A stretch of 64,000 nucleotides of DNA, taken from Symsagittifera roscoffensis. Taxonomy: Eukaryota; Xenacoelomorpha; Acoela; Convolutidae. Of this stretch, positions 9,167-16,745 are shown piece by piece (position 1 is the first letter of the stretch; each line of letters starts with the position of its first letter). Both the position numbers and the translations under genes were made by a program. The stretch is from assembly GCF_963678635.1 (NCBI RefSeq), contig NC_087069.1, positions 53,232,251 to 53,296,250 on the forward strand, in the 5' to 3' direction. The notes beneath the pieces were generated by a model. The model was given only the letters and a program-made list of their open reading frames with translations. It made no database searches and was not told where the DNA came from.

Positions 9167-12100
9167 GTGACACAGAGATGAAATATGGCGCACCGAAAGC
9201 AGAAATGTTTGCAGTAGTCACCTTCGTGGAAAAGTACCGTGCATACTTGGGGAGCGCTCCCTTCAAGTTACGCGTGGACAACAGAGCGTTATCCTGGTTG
9301 AAGACCTACTCGATGGATCAGAGTTATATTGGTAGATGGATAGTCAGATTGGATGGCTACCATATGATAATCGAACATAGGATGCGTGATAAACATCAGA
9401 ATGCTGACAGTCTCAGCAAGAAAACTGAGTTCTATGAAAGATTGGAGCAGAAGCAGGCCAATCAGGCGGAAGTAAAGGAGGGATTCTCGTTTCTGGACGG
9501 GGAGACTTATGAAGCGCTTCCCTTAACGAGATGGTTGGATAAGTCTGGACATCCAATTCCAGGGCATCCTGAGTTACCTGTAGAGAAGGCAGCTGAGATA
9601 AAGATCCTGTCCAAGGAGGATCCAGTCCCCTTAGATTTGTTGCTGCGCTCGAACCTGGTCCAGCAAGAACTCTCTCGCATGAATATAAACAGCCTCTCAT
9701 TATTGGATAAAACGGTGCAAGTCACACCACAAGTAATGCGGATGCTGGGTGGATTGTTAGAAAGAGAAGTGACCAGAGATGACCCCGAGTGGACAGCAGC
9801 AGTGGCATCGCTAACAGTCAGTAAGAAAGTGAGGATCATGCCGTCCAGACAACGGCACGAGGAGAACAAGAGGGATTGTAGGACAATAGTTCAGCAACTA
9901 GTATCCTCAATACCCCAAGAGATTTTAACCAGTACTTCTTACGGACGGAAAGAACAGGGGAGCAGCAAGCGAAAGAAAACCGTCACCTTTGTAGATCGGG
10001 AAAAAGAGGGTGAAGAGGTAGAACAAAATCTGCTGCAAGACTATTTGTCCGGGGAGAAGGATAAGGAGAAAAACCAGCGATCACAAGATCAACACCCGGG
10101 ACAAGGAAATTTGTCCGGGGAGTCCGAGATAGACGAGAAAATTCCTGATGAGAAACAGGACCTAGAGAACAAAGTTTTGTCCGGGGAGTTCAGATGGATG
10201 CGAAGGAAATACGGACATGATCTGGAGGAGCGTGCAGTCTCCAGCACAACACCTTCGACGGATGATAAGTCAGAAAGCTCGAGAATTAACACCTATTCAG
10301 ACAGGGATTCGACCTCGGGATCAGAACTGTCAGAACTGGCGATACACACGCTACTAGTGGAAACTCGGGCGAGAAACCTGGACAGAGAGGTGTACCAGGA
10401 TCCTGACAGTGATCGCTACCTAATACCAAGCGAAAGAGTCTTTGACAACGCAGCGGATGACTTAGAAACGATAGCGGTATCGAAACGTTCGATAAGCCTG
10501 TTGCCGCAGAAAGAGGTAGTCAGGACTGATCTTCAGCCGTTTCAACAAGAAACACAACCGTTGGCGAAGATTTGGTGCGTTAAGATGGAAGAAGACACAC
10601 ATCAGCCCAACGAGCTGAACAGTCAGATGAGAGTCATGAAGACGTACTTGAAGGCGAGATACAGACTCTCGGACCTTCTAAGGGCGCAGAGAAATGATCG
10701 CATGACAAGCAACCTAAAAAGGTGGATAGAAAACGCTGCACCTGACAAAGGTGATCTGGAAGAAGACAGCTATAGGATCCTGAGACAATACTTCATGCAG
10801 AAGGAGGGGAGATTATATCTGAACAAGGATGGGATCGTGGCTTGCAGGAGAAGAGAAGAAGACAAGGTCTTATACAAATATAACGCGATAGTGTTGCCGC
10901 AACTCTATCAGACAGAACTATTATTCAGGTCGCATGATCAGATGGGCCATCAAGGGATCGACAAAGTGTATCAGAGGATCCTGAAGCGCTTTGAGTGGCC
11001 TGGGATGAAAAAGGCATGCGAGAAATGGGTGACAGCATGTCTGTCATGCCAACAGGTCAAGGATCCTAGGAAGTTGCGATTTCCTTTACAATCAATTGAG
11101 TCGTCTGAATTCAACGAGGTGGTGCAGATAGATCACCAGAAGATATGCATGACAGACAGCGGTTACAACCAAGTCTTGGTCATGATAGATCACTTCACGA
11201 AGTATGCAGAGGCCGTGCCCTGCATAACTGCCTCAGCGGAAGAGACATGCGACCACCTGATCAATACGTGGATAGCAAGACACGGATGTCCAATGACGTT
11301 TCAATCGGACAATGGAACGGCTTTCGTAGGCGAGCTTACGAAAGAGCTTATGAGACGGTCACAGGTCGCTCAGGCTCACTCCACGACATACCACCCTCAG
11401 ACGAATGGCTTAGTGGAAAGACAGAATAGGACGTTAGTATCGATGCTGAGAGTATACTGTTCCAGGTATATGACCGATTGGGACAGATACCTTCCACAGG
11501 TGATGGGAGCTTATAATAGCACGCAACACTCCACCACTGGAGTCAGTCCACACATGATGCTGACGGGACACGAGAAATCTTTACCCTTGACATTCTTCTA
11601 CCCAGAGTATGAGGGAAAGAAAACATCCCCACAGGTCTACGTGAGGGATGTGATCAGACGCCAACAGGAGTTGAACGACTTGTGTAGACGAAACACTCAG
11701 CAGGCACAGGCAAGGCAGAGGAAAAGATTCGACAAGAAAGCAGCTGGTGCAAAGGCTTACTCGGTGGGAGACTACGTATGGGTATTTCAGAACGTTATAC
11801 CACCGAAAGGGACAAAAAAGCTTCTGAAGAAGTGGAGGGGACCCTTCATGATTACAGAGGTGCACCAAGAGGGACGCTTTTATAGACTGAGTACTGGCCG
11901 AGCCGCCCACTACGAGAACATCAAGCCACACAATCCATCGACAGAAGACTGGTGTATACCTGCAGACATGGAAGAAGGGGATTATCTAATGATGGATCCT
12001 GCTTGTGAGGTCAATGAAAAAGGCACCAGGGAGAAGAACGATGGAAACGAAGTCGTAGAGGAAGGTACGGATACACCATTGGACCTGGATCCAAACGAAC

Positions 12101-13287
12101 AGATCGAAGCGGACGATGAAACCTTGCCCTACGCAGAGGAGGATTGGCAGGATTCCGAACAGACAGAGGTTCCCAAGAACATGGAACCAGATCTTCCGTT
12201 CACGATGCAGACTCGTCAGAAGGACGGGACGAGACTAAGAAAGAAATACAATCCTTACGGTGACGACTTTGTAGTGGATAGGATAGATCTAAAGAAAATA
12301 GTGGAGGAAGTAGTGGGTTTAGAAGAAATAACAGTGTCACAGGACATTGACATAGTCGATGATCACAACGACGAGTGGGTTGACGACTGGTCGAAGCCCG
12401 AGGTGGAGTTCGACGATGAGCAACAGCAGTCAAATGAACAAGACCTGACGAACCTGCGCGTCTTAGAGTGGCTGAACGAAATGACATCAGACCCTGAAAA
12501 GACCAGCGTTACGATTCAAGACGTAGATCGCGAAAGCGCGAAATACATTAAGACCGAACGAGATGATCCTTCCTGGGCTGCCCAGGAAGGACAACTTCTC
12601 ATTCCAGCTTCTAATCTTGACTTAATACCCGGTATGCGATCGACGGGGACGCCGATGGATATTTTTGTCCGGGGAGTGGGGGTAGGACTTACCCACACTG
12701 AAAACTTGATAATAAAAAAATTAAGAATAGCAAGAGAAACAGGAAACTTAGAAGCAGAAACAGGTGAAGAACCTAAGAAACCTGACATAGGCAGGGTAGT
12801 TGAGTCATATTTTAATTTACCAAATGAATATTCTAGTAACATAATACTAACAGACAGTGATTTCATACTCACAAACAGAACATGTGCGGTAGCTATCACC
12901 GCAGACATGAGTTTTAGGACGGCGCTAGCGGCAGATTTTAAGAGGGAATATAAAAACGTGGAATTCCTTTGGAAGCAAAGACCAGGGATAGGGGGCGTAG
13001 CAGCCTTACCCCCGGCGGGGTCGCAAATACCGGGAAAGTACTTGTGCTTCCTGGTAACGAGGGCGACAGAGAAGCAACACGTGGACCCAGAAAATCTAGT
13101 CTTGTCTTTGACGAGGCTGAGGGACTTCCTTGTGGAAATGGACGTGAAGGAGCTTTCGCTTCCAGTGTACGATCCAAATAGAGGAAGACTGCATCCTCGG
13201 GAATTGTACGCGCTTTTACATGTGATATTCTCTGATACGAGCATACAAGTGTATCTACATAAGAAATATTACTTAAGTATAGGCTGA
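9118..13287 (+). CDS. Pol of element 1, C-terminal part (RNase H, integrase, extension with macro-like domain)
   Basis: This continues Pol in another frame. The RNase H body reads on from about 9124 (YGSKVLSD) and ends at HQNADSLSK. A 400-residue charged linker follows. The integrase has an HHCC zinc finger (HDQMGHQG, then CLSC, about 10940-11050), a DD35E core (D in QIDHQ, D in QSDNG, E in LVERQ; exactly 35 residues between the last two) and a GPY/F-type module WRGPF near 11833. The last 480 residues are unusual: an acidic stretch, a conserved IFVRGVGVGL segment at 12659 and a compact terminal domain from about 12880 resembling TARG1-type macro domains. The first in-frame ATG of this frame is at 9163, but that is only where the broken frame reopens, not a natural start. 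Element 2 keeps the same order from before the integrase to the terminus. Confidence 0.92.
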   Translation, partial: GARTVLRPIAYGSKVLSDTEMKYGAPKAEMFAVVTFVEKYRAYLGSAPFKLRVDNRALSWLKTYSMDQSYIGRWIVRLDGYHMIIEHRMRDKHQNADSLSKKTEFYERLEQKQANQAEVKEGFSFLDGETYEALPLTRWLDKSGHPIPGHPELPVEKAAEIKILSKEDPVPLDLLLRSNLVQQELSRMNINSLSLLDKTVQVTPQVMRMLGGLLEREVTRDDPEWTAAVASLTVSKKVRIMPSRQRHEENKRDCRTIVQQLVSSIPQEILTSTSYGRKEQGSSKRKKTVTFVDREKEGEEVEQNLLQDYLSGEKDKEKNQRSQDQHPGQGNLSGESEIDEKIPDEKQDLENKVLSGEFRWMRRKYGHDLEERAVSSTTPSTDDKSESSRINTYSDRDSTSGSELSELAIHTLLVETRARNLDREVYQDPDSDRYLIPSERVFDNAADDLETIAVSKRSISLLPQKEVVRTDLQPFQQETQPLAKIWCVKMEEDTHQPNELNSQMRVMKTYLKARYRLSDLLRAQRNDRMTSNLKRWIENAAPDKGDLEEDSYRILRQYFMQKEGRLYLNKDGIVACRRREEDKVLYKYNAIVLPQLYQTELLFRSHDQMGHQGIDKVYQRILKRFEWPGMKKACEKWVTACLSCQQVKDPRKLRFPLQSIESSEFNEVVQIDHQKICMTDSGYNQVLVMIDHFTKYAEAVPCITASAEETCDHLINTWIARHGCPMTFQSDNGTAFVGELTKELMRRSQVAQAHSTTYHPQTNGLVERQNRTLVSMLRVYCSRYMTDWDRYLPQVMGAYNSTQHSTTGVSPHMMLTGHEKSLPLTFFYPEYEGKKTSPQVYVRDVIRRQQELNDLCRRNTQQAQARQRKRFDKKAAGAKAYSVGDYVWVFQNVIPPKGTKKLLKKWRGPFMITEVHQEGRFYRLSTGRAAHYENIKPHNPSTEDWCIPADMEEGDYLMMDPACEVNEKGTREKNDGNEVVEEGTDTPLDLDPNEQIEADDETLPYAEEDWQDSEQTEVPKNMEPDLPFTMQTRQKDGTRLRKKYNPYGDDFVVDRIDLKKIVEEVVGLEEITVSQDIDIVDDHNDEWVDDWSKPEVEFDDEQQQSNEQDLTNLRVLEWLNEMTSDPEKTSVTIQDVDRESAKYIKTERDDPSWAAQEGQLLIPASNLDLIPGMRSTGTPMDIFVRGVGVGLTHTENLIIKKLRIARETGNLEAETGEEPKKPDIGRVVESYFNLPNEYSSNIILTDSDFILTNRTCAVAITADMSFRTALAADFKREYKNVEFLWKQRPGIGGVAALPPAGSQIPGKYLCFLVTRATEKQHVDPENLVLSLTRLRDFLVEMDVKELSLPVYDPNRGRLHPRELYALLHVIFSDTSIQVYLHKKYYLSIG
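10046..10188 (+). repeat. Three copies of the polypurine-tract 11-mer inside pol
   Basis: TGTCCGGGGAG occurs at 10046-10056, 10112-10122 and 10178-10188, each encoding the end of an LSGE motif in the linker between RNase H and integrase. The spacing is exactly 66 nt each time, so this is a degenerate 22-residue tandem repeat in the protein whose best preserved part is the polypurine 11-mer. Confidence 0.85.
12659..12698 (+). promoter_or_regulatory. Candidate central polypurine tract
   Basis: This contains TGTCCGGGGAG at 12666-12676, the same 11-mer as at the 3' polypurine tract (21703-21713), followed by a further G-rich run. The 40-nt block is identical, wobble bases included, to the reverse complement of 31070-31109 in element 2, although the flanking coding sequence of the two elements has diverged. 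This suggests selection on the nucleotides themselves. Priming of a second plus strand here is inference. Confidence 0.5.
12880..13284 (+). other. Macro-domain-like C-terminal domain of Pol (element 1)
   Basis: The last 130 or so residues follow the macro (Appr-1-p) fold order of TARG1/OARD1-like proteins: a strand plus ITADMSF in the place of the family's I-S/T-x-D-xx-MGAGIA loop, a helix ADFKREY where the family has LFKKKFG, a strand YLCFLVTR where it has YIYYLITK, a helix of ENLVLSLTRLRDF type, a strand LSLPVYD where it has LSMPRIG, then RL and a helix ending in VIF. The family's GCGLD loop is replaced by YDPNRG, so the usual catalytic aspartate is absent. Binding to ADP-ribose is plausible, hydrolysis doubtful. 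The call rests on order and spacing by eye. Confidence 0.6.
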
Positions 13288-13683
13288 GTGATGAGCGAGA
13301 GGGTGTTAGGCCAAAGACCAAGTTGCACGTAATATGTGATATGTGTGTTATGTTATGTTATGTGTTAGGTTATTAAGATCATGGGTAAGTGGGGGTTAGT
13401 GACCATGAACAACTAAGTGACGATCTTGGGAATAGATCCAAAGTTTGGACTGTCCAATCTTAGGTCGAATTCCAAAATTTTAGAAACCAATTGATTTTAA
13501 TAAATTTTAGGATAAATATCTTTTTATCTGAACTGTCTTTAAGCAAATTTTAACGATAAATATTAAGGTGAAACTGACAGGTGTGACAGTCGTGATTTCT
13601 TTTCTAGATCCTGATTGATCATTTAATTGCTCACTTGAGTCAAAACTTGAAATCGAAATCAAATCAAACTTGGAAAGAACAGT
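13288..13683 (+). other. Spacer between pol and the third ORF, with a candidate splice acceptor
   Basis: There is no ORF here. A pyrimidine-rich stretch ending TTTCTTTTCTAG at 13596-13607 lies about 76 nt before the ATG of the third ORF and looks like a strong 3' splice site. Making the downstream ORFs from a spliced subgenomic RNA, as retroviruses do for env, would fit. The donor is not identified. Confidence 0.5.
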
Positions 13684-16600
13684 ATGGACAATTTCAACCT
13701 GGATGAATTGATGGACCTGGCAGAGGCATATGTAGGACCGATGGTAGATGCGATCTATCGTCGGCTGATCGAACGAGACTTCGCTCTGGAGGACCCAGAG
13801 GTGGTCATGTTGCTGACCGCCCTGATTAACATCTTGGGGCACGACAACCGTGGGGACCGCCCCACGGAAGTCCTGTTGATGGCAGCATATGGAGAAAGAG
13901 GAGTACTAGACCGCCCGAACATGAGAGTGATGAGGTGGAGAAACGGGGCTCTCTCAGGGAGTGACTTGGCGAATGAGCCTGGGTTGGGAAGTTCTAGGAC
14001 TTACCAACCAGGTGAGATGCCAATGCCCTCCAAGCCCAAACCTGGGCTGACGAGAATGCATCAGGAGATGAACAGCGAGGCGACCTCGTCTGGTTCACCA
14101 CTGAGAGTAGCTGTGCCACCAAAAGGGGCGAAAGTAACACAGAAGGTTCAGACGAACCAAACCATACAAGATCTGGACGAGATGAACGATCAGTTGAGAA
14201 ATACGAAGAAGGAGTTAAACGATATGACGAAGACCATGCTGGCGATGGAGGAAGACCGCGACATGTGGAGAAAGTTGTTTGAAGACTGCAACAAAAAGCA
14301 GGGTCAAGAGATCGAACGCTTAAGGCAGGAATACAAAGAGCGATCGGAGCAGGTGGCGTTGACGACGTCCATTGAGAAAGTGATACCTGCAAGGGATATT
14401 CCTCGTGGGCAGTCCCCGATGGAGCTCTTGACACCTCGAGAAATGAGTCAAACAACGGAGACACGGCTTCCAGCAGAGACGAACCGAGTAACAATCCCGG
14501 ATCCTAGTGACACCTTGGGTGATCCCGTCGTAGAACAGACAGTGAGAAAACTGATAGAGACCGCTGGACGATTGGTCGCTAACAAGAATGCACCAGGTTC
14601 CGGGGTGACTGCACCCTATGGAACGATTGACGATACGGGCAGAGTACAACTCTCCCAGACAATAATCAGACAAGGGATAAGTGACGTGACGCCACTCAGG
14701 GGGAGTTCGAAGATCACAGAGAGAAAAGTAAGGAAGATGCCAGCGAAGAAAGTGTCTCGTGTAATGGACGTGCAGAAGAATAATCAATTAAAGTATAATT
14801 TCACGGGAGTTCCGGAGACAGATCCGAGAGCCTGCTTCAATCGAGCTACCTGGAGCCCGGCTGTGAACCTGCAGCAACCACCACTCGGGACATCTCACCT
14901 GATATTGGGAGACAGCTTAGTCCGAGTGCTAACGAATTTGAGGACCTCATGGGTCACCACGGTGATGGCCTTTGGAGGCGCGACAATTGCCCAATTATAC
15001 CGGATGGTGGAGCTGATGAATCCCGGGAGGATACCCAGTGTGATGATATTGGTTGGGACGAATGATATCTCCAGAGGATCAGACGAGCAGGAAGCACTGT
15101 GGGAATCAATGATGGTGTGTTTGTTCACCACTCTCTGGCAGAAGTTCAATTGCGCGGTACTGACCGTTTGCACGGTGCCAATGAACGCAAGAAACCTGAC
15201 AGCATCAGGAAGAAGGCACAACGAGGGAGTCATGAGATGGAACAACATCTTAAGAAACCTAGCAAATCGAAATGCCGGAAGAATGATCCTTATGGACATT
15301 GAACACGAATTGAGAGCCATGGAGCAAGCCAGACTGACTTCGGATGGCATCCACTTTGACACAATCGAGGGACAAGCTTGGTTGAATCGAGTCTTCCAAG
15401 AACGGTTGGACGAGTTAGAAGCAGAACTCTCTGACACAGGAGTACTGAAGGAAGAGGGAACGGTGAATGATACGGTGATCACTACCTTTGTGCCTCCTAA
15501 CCTGGAAACGCGTTTGGGTACAGTCCCAGCCGCAATAAATTACCGGCAACAAAGCTCCAGCGAACCAGGTCGAAGAACTGACGTGCAGGATCGGTTGGGA
15601 GAAGCACCGACGAGGAGGACAATTCATCCTAGGAGAAGGATAGGACCCGTCAACCAACCAAACGAAGGAGTAGCAGGCACGTCCAGATCAGACACTAGAT
15701 CGGAGACAACGAGTAGCAGTCGAGAAGAGAGACCGAACAGAGGCTCATTGTTATGGTCTAGACCCATGCCGTCTCCCTGGCACATATACAAAGAAGAACT
15801 GATGAAACTGGGACGTTGTCCAGAGCAGATGAAAGAGAGAGTGAGGAATCTGGATATGAAGAAATCCACAGACTCGTGGAACAAAATAAGAGACCTGAGA
15901 CACACTCTTATCCAGTATCTCTTGCAGCAAAATCGCTTTGGAACCGGAGAAGACGAGACAATTGAAAGAGAGGAAGATGTTAGACGACATGTTGGAGGCA
16001 TGCCGCTGTTAACAGATTTGAGCTTAGCTATGAGAATCGATCCCTTGGCGCTGATCAGAGGAGTCACGGAGTTCGTGACAGTGATCTATGGACCAGCAGT
16101 CACCTTTGCGTTCCCTGACGTTAAAGTGGAAGCATATAGGAGGTCGGTGTTGCACCTGAACCTCATATCGGCAGTGGACGGTAGTACACTGAACTGGTGT
16201 GAGCAGCACGCATTGCGAGAGCTCATGAGTGAAGATCTGTTATTTGCGAAAATATCGGAGCCAGAGATGACAGTCATCAATTTTGACGATCACTTCTGTG
16301 ACCGCATGGGAGAAGTAGAAAGAGGGCACATCGAGGTGTTTCCAAAGCTTTGGAATCTGAGGCCCTATGACAAAACGAATGGCGAAATGACCAGAGTGCC
16401 TCGTCTCACAGCAGCGTATCACAAGGTGAGAGAAGAGACGAAGGACTGGGGCGATTACAAGAAGCTACCCGAAGCAATCCCTGAATTCCCTCTGATAAGA
16501 AGGATGTTGCTCGGAGCAGTCTCCGTAGTACAAACTCCTAGGTTGAGAGCATTCGAAACCAATGAAAGGAGAGTAGGGAATTTCTCGGCGACGATGGATC

Positions 16601-16734
16601 CATACTTCGTGGGGAGAAATGCCGCCGTGTTACAGTACACACGATTTGCGTACACGGATCAAGCGACGAGAAGGCGAATAAGCAACGCTGCTACCCCAAG
16701 CCTGAAGGATTTGATGAGGAATGGAGGGGACTAG
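13684..16734 (+). CDS. Third ORF of element 1: SGNH/GDSL hydrolase-containing protein
   Basis: The ORF is 1,016 codons. The first 110 residues form a helical region also recognisable in element 2. Residues about 163-225 are charged and coiled-coil-like. An SGNH-hydrolase domain spans about 400-580: block I LILGDSLVRV with the nucleophile serine near 409, block III VGTNDISRG near 457, and block V SDGIHFD with the catalytic Asp/His near 553. Such enzymes are esterases or lipases; GDSL-type ORFs are known from CR1-like non-LTR elements and some bdelloid rotifer LTR and Penelope-like elements, where membrane targeting has been proposed. From about residue 765 (GGMPLLTDL) to the end is a conserved region I cannot assign. 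No signal peptide or membrane helix is evident. It lies 396 bp after pol and ends 11 nt before the ATG of the next ORF. Confidence 0.88.
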   Translation: MDNFNLDELMDLAEAYVGPMVDAIYRRLIERDFALEDPEVVMLLTALINILGHDNRGDRPTEVLLMAAYGERGVLDRPNMRVMRWRNGALSGSDLANEPGLGSSRTYQPGEMPMPSKPKPGLTRMHQEMNSEATSSGSPLRVAVPPKGAKVTQKVQTNQTIQDLDEMNDQLRNTKKELNDMTKTMLAMEEDRDMWRKLFEDCNKKQGQEIERLRQEYKERSEQVALTTSIEKVIPARDIPRGQSPMELLTPREMSQTTETRLPAETNRVTIPDPSDTLGDPVVEQTVRKLIETAGRLVANKNAPGSGVTAPYGTIDDTGRVQLSQTIIRQGISDVTPLRGSSKITERKVRKMPAKKVSRVMDVQKNNQLKYNFTGVPETDPRACFNRATWSPAVNLQQPPLGTSHLILGDSLVRVLTNLRTSWVTTVMAFGGATIAQLYRMVELMNPGRIPSVMILVGTNDISRGSDEQEALWESMMVCLFTTLWQKFNCAVLTVCTVPMNARNLTASGRRHNEGVMRWNNILRNLANRNAGRMILMDIEHELRAMEQARLTSDGIHFDTIEGQAWLNRVFQERLDELEAELSDTGVLKEEGTVNDTVITTFVPPNLETRLGTVPAAINYRQQSSSEPGRRTDVQDRLGEAPTRRTIHPRRRIGPVNQPNEGVAGTSRSDTRSETTSSSREERPNRGSLLWSRPMPSPWHIYKEELMKLGRCPEQMKERVRNLDMKKSTDSWNKIRDLRHTLIQYLLQQNRFGTGEDETIEREEDVRRHVGGMPLLTDLSLAMRIDPLALIRGVTEFVTVIYGPAVTFAFPDVKVEAYRRSVLHLNLISAVDGSTLNWCEQHALRELMSEDLLFAKISEPEMTVINFDDHFCDRMGEVERGHIEVFPKLWNLRPYDKTNGEMTRVPRLTAAYHKVREETKDWGDYKKLPEAIPEFPLIRRMLLGAVSVVQTPRLRAFETNERRVGNFSATMDPYFVGRNAAVLQYTRFAYTDQATRRRISNAATPSLKDLMRNGGD

Positions 16735-16745
16735 GCTTAGCTCCA

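Noticed and set aside
16680-16745. Programmed -1 frameshift linking the third and fourth ORFs of element 1
   Set aside because: No X-XXY-YYZ slippery heptamer in the right frame; a simple indel or a separate start is more economical.
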